Positions 23,502 through 31,857 of a DNA stretch of 64,000 nucleotides are shown piece by piece. The first letter of the stretch is position 1. Every line of letters begins with the position of its first letter. Under the pieces are notes generated by a model that was not told the origin of the DNA, ran no database searches, and worked only from the letters and a program-made list of their open reading frames with translations. Source of the stretch: Bacillota bacterium (lineage in GTDB: Bacteria > Bacillota > Clostridia > Oscillospirales > CAG-382); contig JAKPGJ010000009.1 of NCBI GenBank assembly GCA_029550965.1, positions 1 to 64,000 of the forward strand, written 5' to 3'. The translations under genes were made by a program, and so were the position numbers.

Positions 23502-24161
23502 ATGGAAGAGAATAAGTACGGGGGTTTCTTTTACAATGTAACGATTTATACGGCCGCGATGATCGTCGCTTCCTTCTTCCCGTATGCCGTAAGAACGATC
23601 GCGTCTTTTTTCATAGATGCGCCGAGCGTTGTCGAAACGCAGCTTGACGCGACCCGTTTGCTTAACTCCGTTTATCCGATTGTGTTCGCGCTGACAACGG
23701 CTGCCTTTTTCATCGGCGGCTACGTCGCCTGCTATATTTTCGGCTTCAGAATCGGAAGAAAAACGGGGACCGAACAGCCGAAAAGAAGGGCAAGAATGCA
23801 GATGACCGTATGCGGTTTCCTTGTTTATCTGTGGAATATGTATATCGGTCTGTCGAAAGCGTTCTGCGGTCCTTTCGGCTTTCAGTTCTGGTATCCGGCG
23901 GCGCTGACCGGCAAGTGGCTCGGTTTGTTCGATATCTCCAACCTGCCGGCGAACATAGACCGCGCGGATATCGCAAGCAAAAACTATATCTTCGTCGGGC
24001 TAATCGGCACGATCGGGTATATCGTTTTCTGCTACTCGCTTTTGTATTCGGTATTATTCACCTGGATGTCCTACAGAGGCAGAATCAGCGGCGAAAAAGA
24101 CGGTATCAAAGCGAAAAAACGCTTGGCCGGGAAATTGCAAAAGACCCCCGCGGGAAGATAA
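23502..24161 (+). CDS. Four-segment membrane protein of unknown function
   Basis: A 219-residue protein with about four to five hydrophobic segments (about 15-40, 57-85, 100-120, 160-195), a basic loop after the second (RKTGTEQPKRRARM) and a basic C-terminal tail. GGGG precedes the ATG. It stands alone, divergent from the MoxR cluster and closed by its own terminator. I do not recognise the family. Confidence 0.6.
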   Translation: MEENKYGGFFYNVTIYTAAMIVASFFPYAVRTIASFFIDAPSVVETQLDATRLLNSVYPIVFALTTAAFFIGGYVACYIFGFRIGRKTGTEQPKRRARMQMTVCGFLVYLWNMYIGLSKAFCGPFGFQFWYPAALTGKWLGLFDISNLPANIDRADIASKNYIFVGLIGTIGYIVFCYSLLYSVLFTWMSYRGRISGEKDGIKAKKRLAGKLQKTPAGR

Positions 24162-24236
24162 CAAGATAGAAACGCAAGAAGAAACTGCAAGCAAACAGGG
24201 GCGGAATCGGAAAAAGATACCGGGTTCGCGCTCCGA

Positions 24237-24268
24237 AACGAAAGGATTATTCCTTTCGTTTTATTATT
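24237..24268 (+). terminator. Terminator
   Basis: AACGAAAGGA-TTAT-TCCTTTCGTT is a perfect 10-base stem followed by a T-rich run. It separates the membrane protein gene from the sigma factor gene. Confidence 0.85.
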
Positions 24269-24325
24269 CCGATGATAAAAAAGTTCTGTAACCCTCCTTA
24301 TAGTAAGCAGAAAGGCGGTGTAGAA

Positions 24326-24886
24326 ATGGACAAAAAGGAAGCAGACATTTATTTCGGCGAAATATATGAGAAAACATATACTGAGCTCAGTACCTATGTA
24401 ATCGCGCGAATCCGAAATATCGACGACGCAAAGGATTTGCTGCAGATTGCATATACTTCATTTTACAAGCGTCTGCTGAACAAAGGTGCCATACCCGCTC
24501 AAGCTGCCATCGCTTATTTAAAAACCACAGCAAAACATGAGCTTGGCAAACATTTCGGCTATATCCGGAAAAGAGAACTGCTCTCGCTGGAAGACGAGGA
24601 ACTTCCGCAGTCTGTCATCGAGGAAATCGCTTCCGACAGCTTTGAGGAGAGTCTGCTGGACAGCCTGATGCTTGAGCAAATATGGTCTTATATCCAAAAG
24701 AAGGGCGGGCTTACATACCGCATCTTCATCCTTCGATACACATACGGTTTATCCCTTGAGCAGACGGCGTAATGTCTGTCGATTCCAATGCACAGCGTCG
24801 CGAACCGGATATACCGCACCATCAAAGAACTGCAAAAGCAGTTCTGCGGTCAGGAAAATTTAAGAAAGGAGCCGGTTGCAGAATGA
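24326..24886 (+). pseudogene. ECF-type RNA polymerase sigma factor with an in-frame TAA
   Basis: From the ATG at 24326 (AAAGGCGG ahead) the frame encodes sigma region 2 (ARIRNIDDAKDLLQIAYTSFYK), a linker, and region 4 up to YTYGLSLEQTA. It is then stopped by TAA at 24770-24772. The same frame stays open after the stop as CLSIPMHSVANRIYRTIKEL and on to VAE, ending TGA at 24884-24886, overlapping the next start. The continuation is exactly the missing recognition helix of region 4, so a single base change (for example GAA to TAA) has cut the gene. The short 148-residue product would lack DNA contacts to the -35 element. Readthrough or a sequencing error are the alternatives. Confidence 0.8.
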
Positions 24887-26328
24887 TCACGCAAAATGAC
24901 ATCAAAAAAGCAGCAGAGAACTTTTATATCAAAAAAGACGAACTTTTGAATGAAATTCTTTCTTCGGATCTTACGAAGAAAAAGAAAAGCAAAAAGCTAA
25001 GCCTTCCGCTTCGGCGCGCGATAGCGGCATTAGCGGCTGCGGCAATCCTTTTTGCCGGATATTTTACGGTTTACGCAATGTCTCCGGAGTTCCGGAGCTA
25101 TATCAACCTCTGGTTTATGGGCAGTCCGCGCAAAGATAAAGTTCCCGAAGGATATATCGGCATTTATACCATAGAGGACCTTGACAATATCCGCAATAAT
25201 TTAGGCGGAAAGTATATCCTGATGAACGACCTTACCTTCTCCGACAGCGACTTCGCGGAGGGCGGAAGGTTCGAGGGCGGCTGGACCGCGATCGGCGATA
25301 ACGAAAACCCCTTCACCGGCGAGTTTGACGGCAACGGGCATGTCATCAGCAACATTACCTTAAAACAGGGTAAAACCTACACGGGTCTTTTCGGTGTATC
25401 CCAATTCAAAAAAATTAATGACAAATATTACAGTTATTACAAATCGGCATATGACGGAATTATAAAGAATCTCGGTTTGAACGGTGTTAAAGCAAATATT
25501 GAAATAAGCGTAGAGGACTATTATTGTATCGGTTCTGTTATTGCAAGTGGAAGGTATGTCACAGGTTGTTTCGCTGAAAATGTAATGTTTAATATATACT
25601 TTCCTGACTTTCAAAAAGAAGGGCCGATTGAAAATCAACAGTATTCTTTAAAAGGAGCTCTTTATATTGGCGGTATATGCGGCAGAGCGTACATTATAGA
25701 TAGCTGTTATGCTGATGTGGATATCAAATTTCATGACGTCAATAACAAGCTGGATGAGAAGTACCGCAACGATTTTCTATTAGTCGGCGGAGTTGCTGGT
25801 ATGTCCTGCAACATCGTGACCTCCTATTATACCGGCAATATCTCCTTAAATGAAAATGCTTTCGGTTCGGGAGAAGTCTTAAACTACAACACCATTATGC
25901 CGTATGTCATTACAGAAAAAAGATATAATGAAATTAATCAAAAACTTACCGAAAAAGCAAATATAAATGGCGGTCCAAACAAAGACCGCGATTGGAAGGT
26001 GTTCAACGCATTTTATCATAAAGAACCGCCGCACGCCATAGTACGCGATCTGCTGATGCGAAGTATTGACGAGTATGAGGAGTTTTATATTCTCGAATGG
26101 CAAGCAACCAAAAAAGAAATCATGCGGCTCGAGGCAATACTCTTACAAGTCTACGACCGAGAGGAGTTTAAAAATGGCACATTAGCAGACAGCGTCAAAT
26201 CCGGCATCGACTTCTGCTACACGCTCGAAAAAGGCAAGGCGTACGACAAGAGCTACTTTGAGCACTTCGACTTTGAAAACATCTGGGTTATGAAGGATGG
26301 AGTTCCCAAACTGCGGATATTTCAGTAA
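24883..26328 (+). CDS. Membrane protein with anti-sigma-like N-terminus and GLUG-type outer domain
   Basis: A 481-residue protein. The ATG at 24883 overlaps the TGA of the sigma frame, as is usual for sigma/anti-sigma pairs. Residues 1-45 are cytoplasmic and charged, one membrane segment lies at about 45-65 (RAIAALAAAAILFAGYFTVY), and the outer part contains a GLUG-like repeat region (IYTIEDLDNIRNNLGGKYIL, WTAIGDNENPFTGEFDGNGH, KTYTGLFG, then cysteine-containing coils). The layout suggests it holds the sigma factor at the membrane and senses something outside, but no defined anti-sigma motif can be named. The C-terminal 180 residues are unrecognised. Confidence 0.6.
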   Translation: MITQNDIKKAAENFYIKKDELLNEILSSDLTKKKKSKKLSLPLRRAIAALAAAAILFAGYFTVYAMSPEFRSYINLWFMGSPRKDKVPEGYIGIYTIEDLDNIRNNLGGKYILMNDLTFSDSDFAEGGRFEGGWTAIGDNENPFTGEFDGNGHVISNITLKQGKTYTGLFGVSQFKKINDKYYSYYKSAYDGIIKNLGLNGVKANIEISVEDYYCIGSVIASGRYVTGCFAENVMFNIYFPDFQKEGPIENQQYSLKGALYIGGICGRAYIIDSCYADVDIKFHDVNNKLDEKYRNDFLLVGGVAGMSCNIVTSYYTGNISLNENAFGSGEVLNYNTIMPYVITEKRYNEINQKLTEKANINGGPNKDRDWKVFNAFYHKEPPHAIVRDLLMRSIDEYEEFYILEWQATKKEIMRLEAILLQVYDREEFKNGTLADSVKSGIDFCYTLEKGKAYDKSYFEHFDFENIWVMKDGVPKLRIFQ

Positions 26329-26332
26329 TCAT

Positions 26333-26369
26333 AAAAAAACAACAGGGACGTAAAAACGTCCCTGTTTTG
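26333..26369. terminator. Bidirectional terminator between converging genes
   Basis: ACAGGGACGT-AAAA-ACGTCCCTGT is flanked by an A run and TTTTGTT. It lies between the GLUG-type gene and pflA. Confidence 0.88.
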
Positions 26370-27092
26370 TTATGCTTTTAAACCGTAAGACATCAGAATC
26401 TGTCTATATTCTTCCACCTGTTCCGGCTGCGGCGGCTGAACCTCGGCAAGCGTGTACGGGATTTCATGATTTTCCCACTTGTACTCGCCGATTTTATGGA
26501 AAGGCAGAAGCTCTATCTTTTCGACGCAGCGGAAGTCTTTTAAAAATTCTCCCATGCGGCGCGCCTGTTCGTTGTCAAGCGTGTAGCCGGGCAGCAGAAC
26601 ATGGCGTATCCAGACCGGTTTGCCGACGCTTTCGCAGTATTCGAGCAGTTTGACGGCGTTCTCGGTTCCGGCGCCGGTTATTCTTTTGGAAAGCGCGCTG
26701 TCGATGGCTTTGATGTCTAAAAGCAGCATATCGACCTCGTCCACCGCGGCTTTGCATTTGGCAAGCGGAATACAGCCGGAAGTGTCCACCGCCGTGTGGA
26801 AACCGTTCTGTTTGCAAAGCCTGAGAAGCTCCAAAGCAAACTCGCTCTGCAGAAGCGGCTCGCCGCCCGAAAGCGTCACGCCCCCGTTTTTTATAAAGTT
26901 CCGGTAGCGTTTTATTTGCTCAACCAACTCTTCCGCTGTTGCTTCCCTGCCGCCTGACGCGTCCCAGGAATCGGGATTGTGACAGTACAGACAGCGAAGC
27001 GGACAGCCCTGAAAAAACACGACAAACCGGATGCCGGGGCCGTCTACGGCTCCGAAGGTTTCTATCGAATGAATCCGTCCGGTAACGCCCAT
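26370..27092 (-). CDS. pflA: Pyruvate formate-lyase activating enzyme
   Basis: A 240-residue radical SAM enzyme that installs the glycyl radical in PflB, using S-adenosylmethionine and a 4Fe-4S cluster. The ATG at 27092 has AAAGGG ahead; the TTG at 27110 overlaps that site. The cluster cysteines are Cys30, Cys34 and Cys37 in QGCPLRCLYCHNP. GGVTLSGGEPLLQ is the SAM-binding GGE motif and DLLLDIKA-type sequence follows. Length and the preceding TFGAVDGPGIRF match PflA closely. It lies 24 bases after the pflB stop, as a two-gene operon. Activity requires an oxygen-free cytoplasm. Confidence 0.95.
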   Translation of the reverse strand: MGVTGRIHSIETFGAVDGPGIRFVVFFQGCPLRCLYCHNPDSWDASGGREATAEELVEQIKRYRNFIKNGGVTLSGGEPLLQSEFALELLRLCKQNGFHTAVDTSGCIPLAKCKAAVDEVDMLLLDIKAIDSALSKRITGAGTENAVKLLEYCESVGKPVWIRHVLLPGYTLDNEQARRMGEFLKDFRCVEKIELLPFHKIGEYKWENHEIPYTLAEVQPPQPEQVEEYRQILMSYGLKA

Positions 27093-27116
27093 ACTGTCAC
27101 ACCCTTTCAAAGTCTA

Positions 27117-29333
27117 TTAAAACCGCGTATGGAAGGTTCTGTTGATAACGTCAAGCTGCTGTTCCCTGGAAAGTTTGATAAAATTGACAGCGTAGCCCGA
27201 AACCCGGATGGTTAGCTGCGGATATTTCTCGGGATGCTCCATCGCGTCGAGCAGAACCTCCCGGTTGATGACATTGACGTTGATATGGTGCCCGTCCTCC
27301 GCAAAGTATCCGTCCAAGAGCGAGGTCAGATTTTTGATTCTCTGTTCCAGATCCTTGCCCAGCGCCGCCGGCACAATCGAGAAGGTATAGGAGATGCCGT
27401 CCTTCGCGTATTCATACGGGATAGAGGCGACCGACATCATCGAAGCGATGCAGCCGTTGGAATCCCTGCCGTGCATCGGGTTCGCGCCCGGCGCGAAAGG
27501 CTCGCCGGCTTTGCGTCCGTCGGGGGTCGCGCCCGTCTTTTTGCCGTAAACCACGTTCGAGGTAATGGTCAGTATCGACATGGTCGGCTTGGAATTTCTG
27601 TAGGTGCTGTGCTTGGACAGCTTTTTCATAAAGTGCTCGACCACCATGCGCGCAATCTCGTCCACCCGCGGGTCGTTGTTGCCGAACTTCGGGTAGTCGC
27701 CCTCGATTTTGAAGTCCACCGTCAGCCCCTTCTCGTTGCGGATCGGGTGCACTTTCGCGTACTTAATCGCGCTGAGCGAATCGACGACCACCGAGAATCC
27801 CGCGAGTCCGCAGGCGGAGGTCCGGTAAATCTCCTCGTCGTGCAGCGCCATCTGCAGGCTCTCGTAGCAGTATTTATCGTGCATGTAATGGATGATGTTG
27901 AGCGTGTTGATATACAGCCTGGACAGCCAGTTGCAGATCTGGTCGTATTTTCTCCAGACCTCGTTGAAATCCAGCGTTTCGTCGGATTTTATCAACGCCA
28001 TTTCGGGTCCGATCTGCTCTCCGGTGTTTTCGTCCTTGCCGCCGTTGAGCGCGTAAAGCAGCGCTTTCGCAAGGTTTGCCCGCGCGCCGAAGAACTGCAT
28101 CATCTTTCCGATTTTCATCGCCGAAACGCAGCAGGCGATGCCGTAATCGTCGCCGTACTCGGGGCGCATCAGGTCGTCGTTCTCATACTGAATCGAGGAG
28201 GTCTCGATAGACATGCGCGCGCAGTAGTTCTTAAAATTCTGCGGCAGCCGCTGGCTCCAGAGCACCGTCATGTTCGGCTCGGGCGCGGCGCCCAAATTGG
28301 TCAGCGTATGCAGGAAGCGGTAGGTCATCTTGGTGACCATGTGCCGTCCGTCGATGCAGACGCCGCCCAACGATTCGGTTACCCAGGTCGGGTCGCCGGA
28401 GAACAGCTCGTCGTACGCGGGCGTGCGCAGGAACCGCACCATGCGCAGCTTCATGACAAAGTGGTCCACGAACTCCTGAATCTCCGACTCGGTGTATCTG
28501 CCCTCCTGCAAATCCCGCTCCGCGTAAATATCGAGGAAAGTGGAAATTCTGCCGATGGACATCGCGGCGCCGTTCTGCTCCTTGACGGCCGCGAGGTACG
28601 CGAAGTACAGCCATTGAATGGCTTCCCGCACGTCCTGAGCGGGCCGGGAAATATCGTACCCGTACGTCGACGCCATTTCCTTCAGCGCTTCCAGCGCGCG
28701 GATCTGCTCGGACAGCTCCTCGCGCTGCCGGATAATCTCGTCGTTCATAATGTCAAAGACATAGTCTTCTTTTGCTTTTTTCTTTTGCGCAATCAAGTAA
28801 TCCACGCCGTAGAGCGGAACGCGGCGGTAATCGCCGATAATCCTTCCTCTGCCGTAGGAATCGGGCAGTCCGGTAATAATGCCGCTGTGGCGCGCTTTGC
28901 GCATATCTTCGGTATAGGCGTCGAAAACGCCGTCGTTGTGCGTCTTTCTGAACTGGAATATCTTCTCGACCTCGGGGTCCATCTTTCTGCCGTATGCTTC
29001 CAGCGAGGATCTGACCATCCGGATGCCGCCGAACGGCATAATCGCTCTCTTGAGCGGCTCGTCCGTCTGCAGACCGACGATCAGCTCGAGGTCTTTGTCG
29101 ATATAACCCGGTTTATGCGAAGTGATTGTGGATATCGTATGCTCGTCAATGTCAAGGACGCCGCCGTTTTCGCGTTCCTTGGCAAGAAGCGCTTTTACCT
29201 TATTCCACAATGCCAGTGTGCGTTCCGTCGGCGAAGCGAGAAAACTTTCGTCGCCGTCGTAAGGCGTGTAGTTTCTGACAATAAAGTCCCTGACATTGAT
29301 GTGATGCTGCCATTTGCCTTCTTTAAATTCCAT
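27117..29333 (-). CDS. pflB: Formate C-acetyltransferase (pyruvate formate-lyase)
   Basis: A 738-residue enzyme converting pyruvate and CoA to acetyl-CoA and formate. The ATG at 29333 has AAAGGGG 8 bases ahead, so the 8 extra residues from 29357 are not counted. The adjacent catalytic Cys pair is in [10 protein letters not shown] (about 401-402). The glycyl radical site is in [10 protein letters not shown] near 713, 25 residues from the C-terminus. The length and [11 protein letters not shown] start match anaerobic PflB rather than diol dehydratase-like relatives. Its activator gene follows directly. Confidence 0.97.
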   Translation of the reverse strand: MEFKEGKWQHHINVRDFIVRNYTPYDGDESFLASPTERTLALWNKVKALLAKERENGGVLDIDEHTISTITSHKPGYIDKDLELIVGLQTDEPLKRAIMPFGGIRMVRSSLEAYGRKMDPEVEKIFQFRKTHNDGVFDAYTEDMRKARHSGIITGLPDSYGRGRIIGDYRRVPLYGVDYLIAQKKKAKEDYVFDIMNDEIIRQREELSEQIRALEALKEMASTYGYDISRPAQDVREAIQWLYFAYLAAVKEQNGAAMSIGRISTFLDIYAERDLQEGRYTESEIQEFVDHFVMKLRMVRFLRTPAYDELFSGDPTWVTESLGGVCIDGRHMVTKMTYRFLHTLTNLGAAPEPNMTVLWSQRLPQNFKNYCARMSIETSSIQYENDDLMRPEYGDDYGIACCVSAMKIGKMMQFFGARANLAKALLYALNGGKDENTGEQIGPEMALIKSDETLDFNEVWRKYDQICNWLSRLYINTLNIIHYMHDKYCYESLQMALHDEEIYRTSACGLAGFSVVVDSLSAIKYAKVHPIRNEKGLTVDFKIEGDYPKFGNNDPRVDEIARMVVEHFMKKLSKHSTYRNSKPTMSILTITSNVVYGKKTGATPDGRKAGEPFAPGANPMHGRDSNGCIASMMSVASIPYEYAKDGISYTFSIVPAALGKDLEQRIKNLTSLLDGYFAEDGHHINVNVINREVLLDAMEHPEKYPQLTIRVSGYAVNFIKLSREQQLDVINRTFHTRF

Positions 29334-29486
29334 AATCAATACCCCTTTCACCCGCATATTTTCTTTGAGATCATTTTACCCGAATCTATTCTAAAGAGCA
29401 ATAATATTTTTTTATAGTATTTCCGATTCTTATTATAACATTTTTGTGGTGAAATACCATATAAAAAAGCGGGGTTTAATTTTTTA

Positions 29487-29515
29487 TTGCTATTATTAAC
29501 TTTATATGATAAAAT
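29487..29515 (+). promoter_or_regulatory. Promoter of the FecR-domain gene
   Basis: TTGCTA (29487-29492) and TAAAAT (29510-29515) are 17 bases apart, 33 bases before the TTG start. Confidence 0.5.
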
Positions 29516-29547
29516 AATCAAGATAAATAAAAATAGGAGGAGTTCCG

Positions 29548-30612
29548 TTGAGAAGATTGCTCTCCTGCGTTCTTTTGCTTTTATTATTCGCAACTTCCCT
29601 TTCTTTTGCGGCAGCGGCGCAGAAGGAAAGTTATGTCTGGGGATTGCGGGAAGCGATCGAATACGCGAAAACCACTGAAATCGAAGACGATAATTTAAGA
29701 AACGCCGATAAGTGCGGCGGCGACGGGAAAATCGCGCTTTGCGTCTGCGCCGAAGGCGTCCTTTCCGTCGGCACGAAATATAGATACGAACTTGTCAACG
29801 AACCGGAACGGACCGAAAACGAGCTTGAGCAGCCGGCGAACCGAAGAGCCGCCGTCCGCGATATTTCCGGCGCGGTCTACGGCGTTAACGGAACGCAAAA
29901 AGCGCTAAGGGAAAACGACGAGATTGCCGCCGGCACTTCGGTCAGAACCGAAGCCAGCGCGAAGTGCGCGCTCTACTTTGACGATACCTCCTATTTTCAA
30001 ATCTTATCCGACAGCGAGCTGCTTCTATCCAATGCGGAGCTAAAGGATACCGTCGTAAAGCTGGTCCGCGGAAAAGCATGGGCTTATGTTCAGCCGATCG
30101 TTTACGACGGCAGCTTTACGGTGGAATTAGCCAACGCCGATTTAAAGATCAAGGGCACCATTTTCGCAGTCGAAGAGGGACCGGACTATTCCGCGATATG
30201 GATGTTTACCGGCGCCGCCTCTGTCATATCCGCGAAAACCAAAGAGCTGACCGACATCGAGGCGGGGCAGAAAGCGACGTTTTATCGGGACGGCGCTTTT
30301 GCGCTTGAGTACTTTAGCGTAACCCAAAACATCGAACAGTGGGGCATCCCGATTACGGCAATCCGCGCGGACAGCGGATACGCGTGGGTAAAATACTTTG
30401 TCCTTTTTCTCTGCATTTTTACGCCTGTCGTGCTGACCGTGACGTTTGCGGCGAGCTATCGGAAGAAAAAGAAGAAGAAAATATCGGTTTCCAAAACCGC
30501 GCCGAAAGAAGGACACTGCCGGTTCTGCGGAAATCCGCTGGAACCCGACGACACCTTCTGCAAAATCTGCGGCGCGGCCGTGAAGAAAAAACCAAAGGAT
30601 CCGAATCGATAA
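29548..30612 (+). CDS. FecR-domain protein with C-terminal zinc ribbon
   Basis: A 354-residue protein starting with TTG behind AGGAGGAG. A signal peptide (LLSCVLLLLLFATSLSFAAAA) is followed by an outer part with a FecR-type domain (about 110-245: GTSVRTEASAKCALYFDD, VKLVRGKAWAYV, VELANADLKIKGTIFAVEE). A membrane segment follows at about 283-307. The inner tail is very basic and ends in a double-Cys zinc ribbon (CRFCGNPLEPDDTFCKICG). FecR domains bind or sense wall or secreted partners. A zinc ribbon at the far end of a secreted domain is unusual and suggests signalling across the membrane. Confidence 0.75.
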   Translation: MRRLLSCVLLLLLFATSLSFAAAAQKESYVWGLREAIEYAKTTEIEDDNLRNADKCGGDGKIALCVCAEGVLSVGTKYRYELVNEPERTENELEQPANRRAAVRDISGAVYGVNGTQKALRENDEIAAGTSVRTEASAKCALYFDDTSYFQILSDSELLLSNAELKDTVVKLVRGKAWAYVQPIVYDGSFTVELANADLKIKGTIFAVEEGPDYSAIWMFTGAASVISAKTKELTDIEAGQKATFYRDGAFALEYFSVTQNIEQWGIPITAIRADSGYAWVKYFVLFLCIFTPVVLTVTFAASYRKKKKKKISVSKTAPKEGHCRFCGNPLEPDDTFCKICGAAVKKKPKDPNR

Positions 30613-30648
30613 TAAACTTATAAAAAAATAGAACAGAACAGGAGCAAA

Positions 30649-31827
30649 ATGGAGAATACCGATCTTGCGATTCATTCGGAGTATCTCATAAAACTTTTGC
30701 GTTGTTCGCTCAACCAAGAAACCGTTCGGCGCATTCCGCGCGCGATTGATTTGAAAAAAATATACTATTTGGCGTCGCTGCATTCCGTGACGCCGGCGGT
30801 TTACCCGGCTTTAAAGGAGCTGCCCGCGCAGGTTATCGAACCGTTTAAGACAGATTATTTAAAAGCATGGCGCAAAACCGCGCTCCAGTATATCGAGAGC
30901 AGCTCGATCCTGAGCAAGGCGGACGAGTTCGGAATAGACTGCATTCCGCTCAAAGGCAGCGTTCTGCGGGAGCTGTATCCGTCGCCCGAGATGCGCACCA
31001 TGGCGGATTTGGATTTTTTGTGCAATATCCGCAAAATCGAGGACGTCAAGCTGATCATGTACCAGCTCGGCTATATTCCCGAAACCGAATCCGAGAACCA
31101 TTATGTTTTCTTAAAAGAGCCTTTGATGAAAGTCGAGTTCCACCCGAACCTGCTTGCGCCCTCCTATTTTTCGGAAACCATTAACCCGGGCTGGCAGTAC
31201 GCGGTGGGAACCGGCAAGGACAAGCCGCTGCGCAACCTGACCAAAGAGGGCTTTTTGATCCACCTTGTCGCGCACGCCGCCCACCACTTCATCAACGGCG
31301 GCGTCGGCATCCGCGCGGTTATGGATATCTACGTTTACCTGAAGCATTATCAAAAAGAGCTGGATATCATCACGCTCAACCGCGAGTTAAGACACGCGCA
31401 GCTTTTGGAGTTTTACAACAACTTAAAATCGCTCGCGGCGGCCTGGTTCGGAGACGGCGAGATGACGCCGCTGCTTCAAGAGCTGGGCGACTATATTGTC
31501 AAAAGCTGCACCTACGGCACGCAGAAAAACCATATCAAAAGCAAACTGGGCGCTGATTGCGATTACAACCGCAGCCGAAGAAAATATGTTTTGACAACCC
31601 TCTTCCCTTCTTACGCCGTCATGCGCCTGAAGTATCCAAAACTGGTCAAGCTACCGTTCCTTTTGCCAATTTACTGGATAAGAAGGATTTTTTCCGTCTA
31701 TTTCCGGCAGCATAAAAAAGCGAAAGCCTGGCTGAAAGACTTCCGCTCGGTCAATAAGAAGGACGCGGAGAAGAACCGCGAGCTCCTTGCCCGTTTCGGG
31801 CTGAAAACAATGCAAAAACCGCAATAA
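30649..31827 (+). CDS. Nucleotidyltransferase-fold protein (NTP_transf_5 family)
   Basis: A 392-residue protein with the family core at about 75-125: GIDCIPLKGSVLRELYP and RTMADLDFLC, containing the Lys-Gly and the Asp-Leu-Asp of the nucleotidyltransferase fold. LVAHAAHHFINGGVGIRAVMDIYVYL follows in the middle, and the C-terminal part is basic. Members are often found with polysaccharide or exported peptide genes. The substrate is unknown. GGAG precedes the ATG, 36 bases after the FecR-type gene, so they may be co-transcribed. The next, converging gene makes surface polysaccharide sugars. Confidence 0.8.
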   Translation: MENTDLAIHSEYLIKLLRCSLNQETVRRIPRAIDLKKIYYLASLHSVTPAVYPALKELPAQVIEPFKTDYLKAWRKTALQYIESSSILSKADEFGIDCIPLKGSVLRELYPSPEMRTMADLDFLCNIRKIEDVKLIMYQLGYIPETESENHYVFLKEPLMKVEFHPNLLAPSYFSETINPGWQYAVGTGKDKPLRNLTKEGFLIHLVAHAAHHFINGGVGIRAVMDIYVYLKHYQKELDIITLNRELRHAQLLEFYNNLKSLAAAWFGDGEMTPLLQELGDYIVKSCTYGTQKNHIKSKLGADCDYNRSRRKYVLTTLFPSYAVMRLKYPKLVKLPFLLPIYWIRRIFSVYFRQHKKAKAWLKDFRSVNKKDAEKNRELLARFGLKTMQKPQ

Positions 31828-31857
31828 ACCAGTCGGTCTATTGCGGTCTTTTTTTAT
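31817..31857. terminator. Terminator between converging genes
   Basis: ACCGCAATA and TATTGCGGT form the stem and T7 follows on the plus strand. It overlaps the end of the nucleotidyltransferase gene. Confidence 0.8.

Noticed and set aside
27234-29417. Very long plus-strand open frame (727 codons) opposite pflB
   Set aside because: It is the antisense shadow of pflB. The predicted protein is rich in Arg, His and Val with no domain, and pflB has all catalytic motifs and a proper ribosome-binding site.
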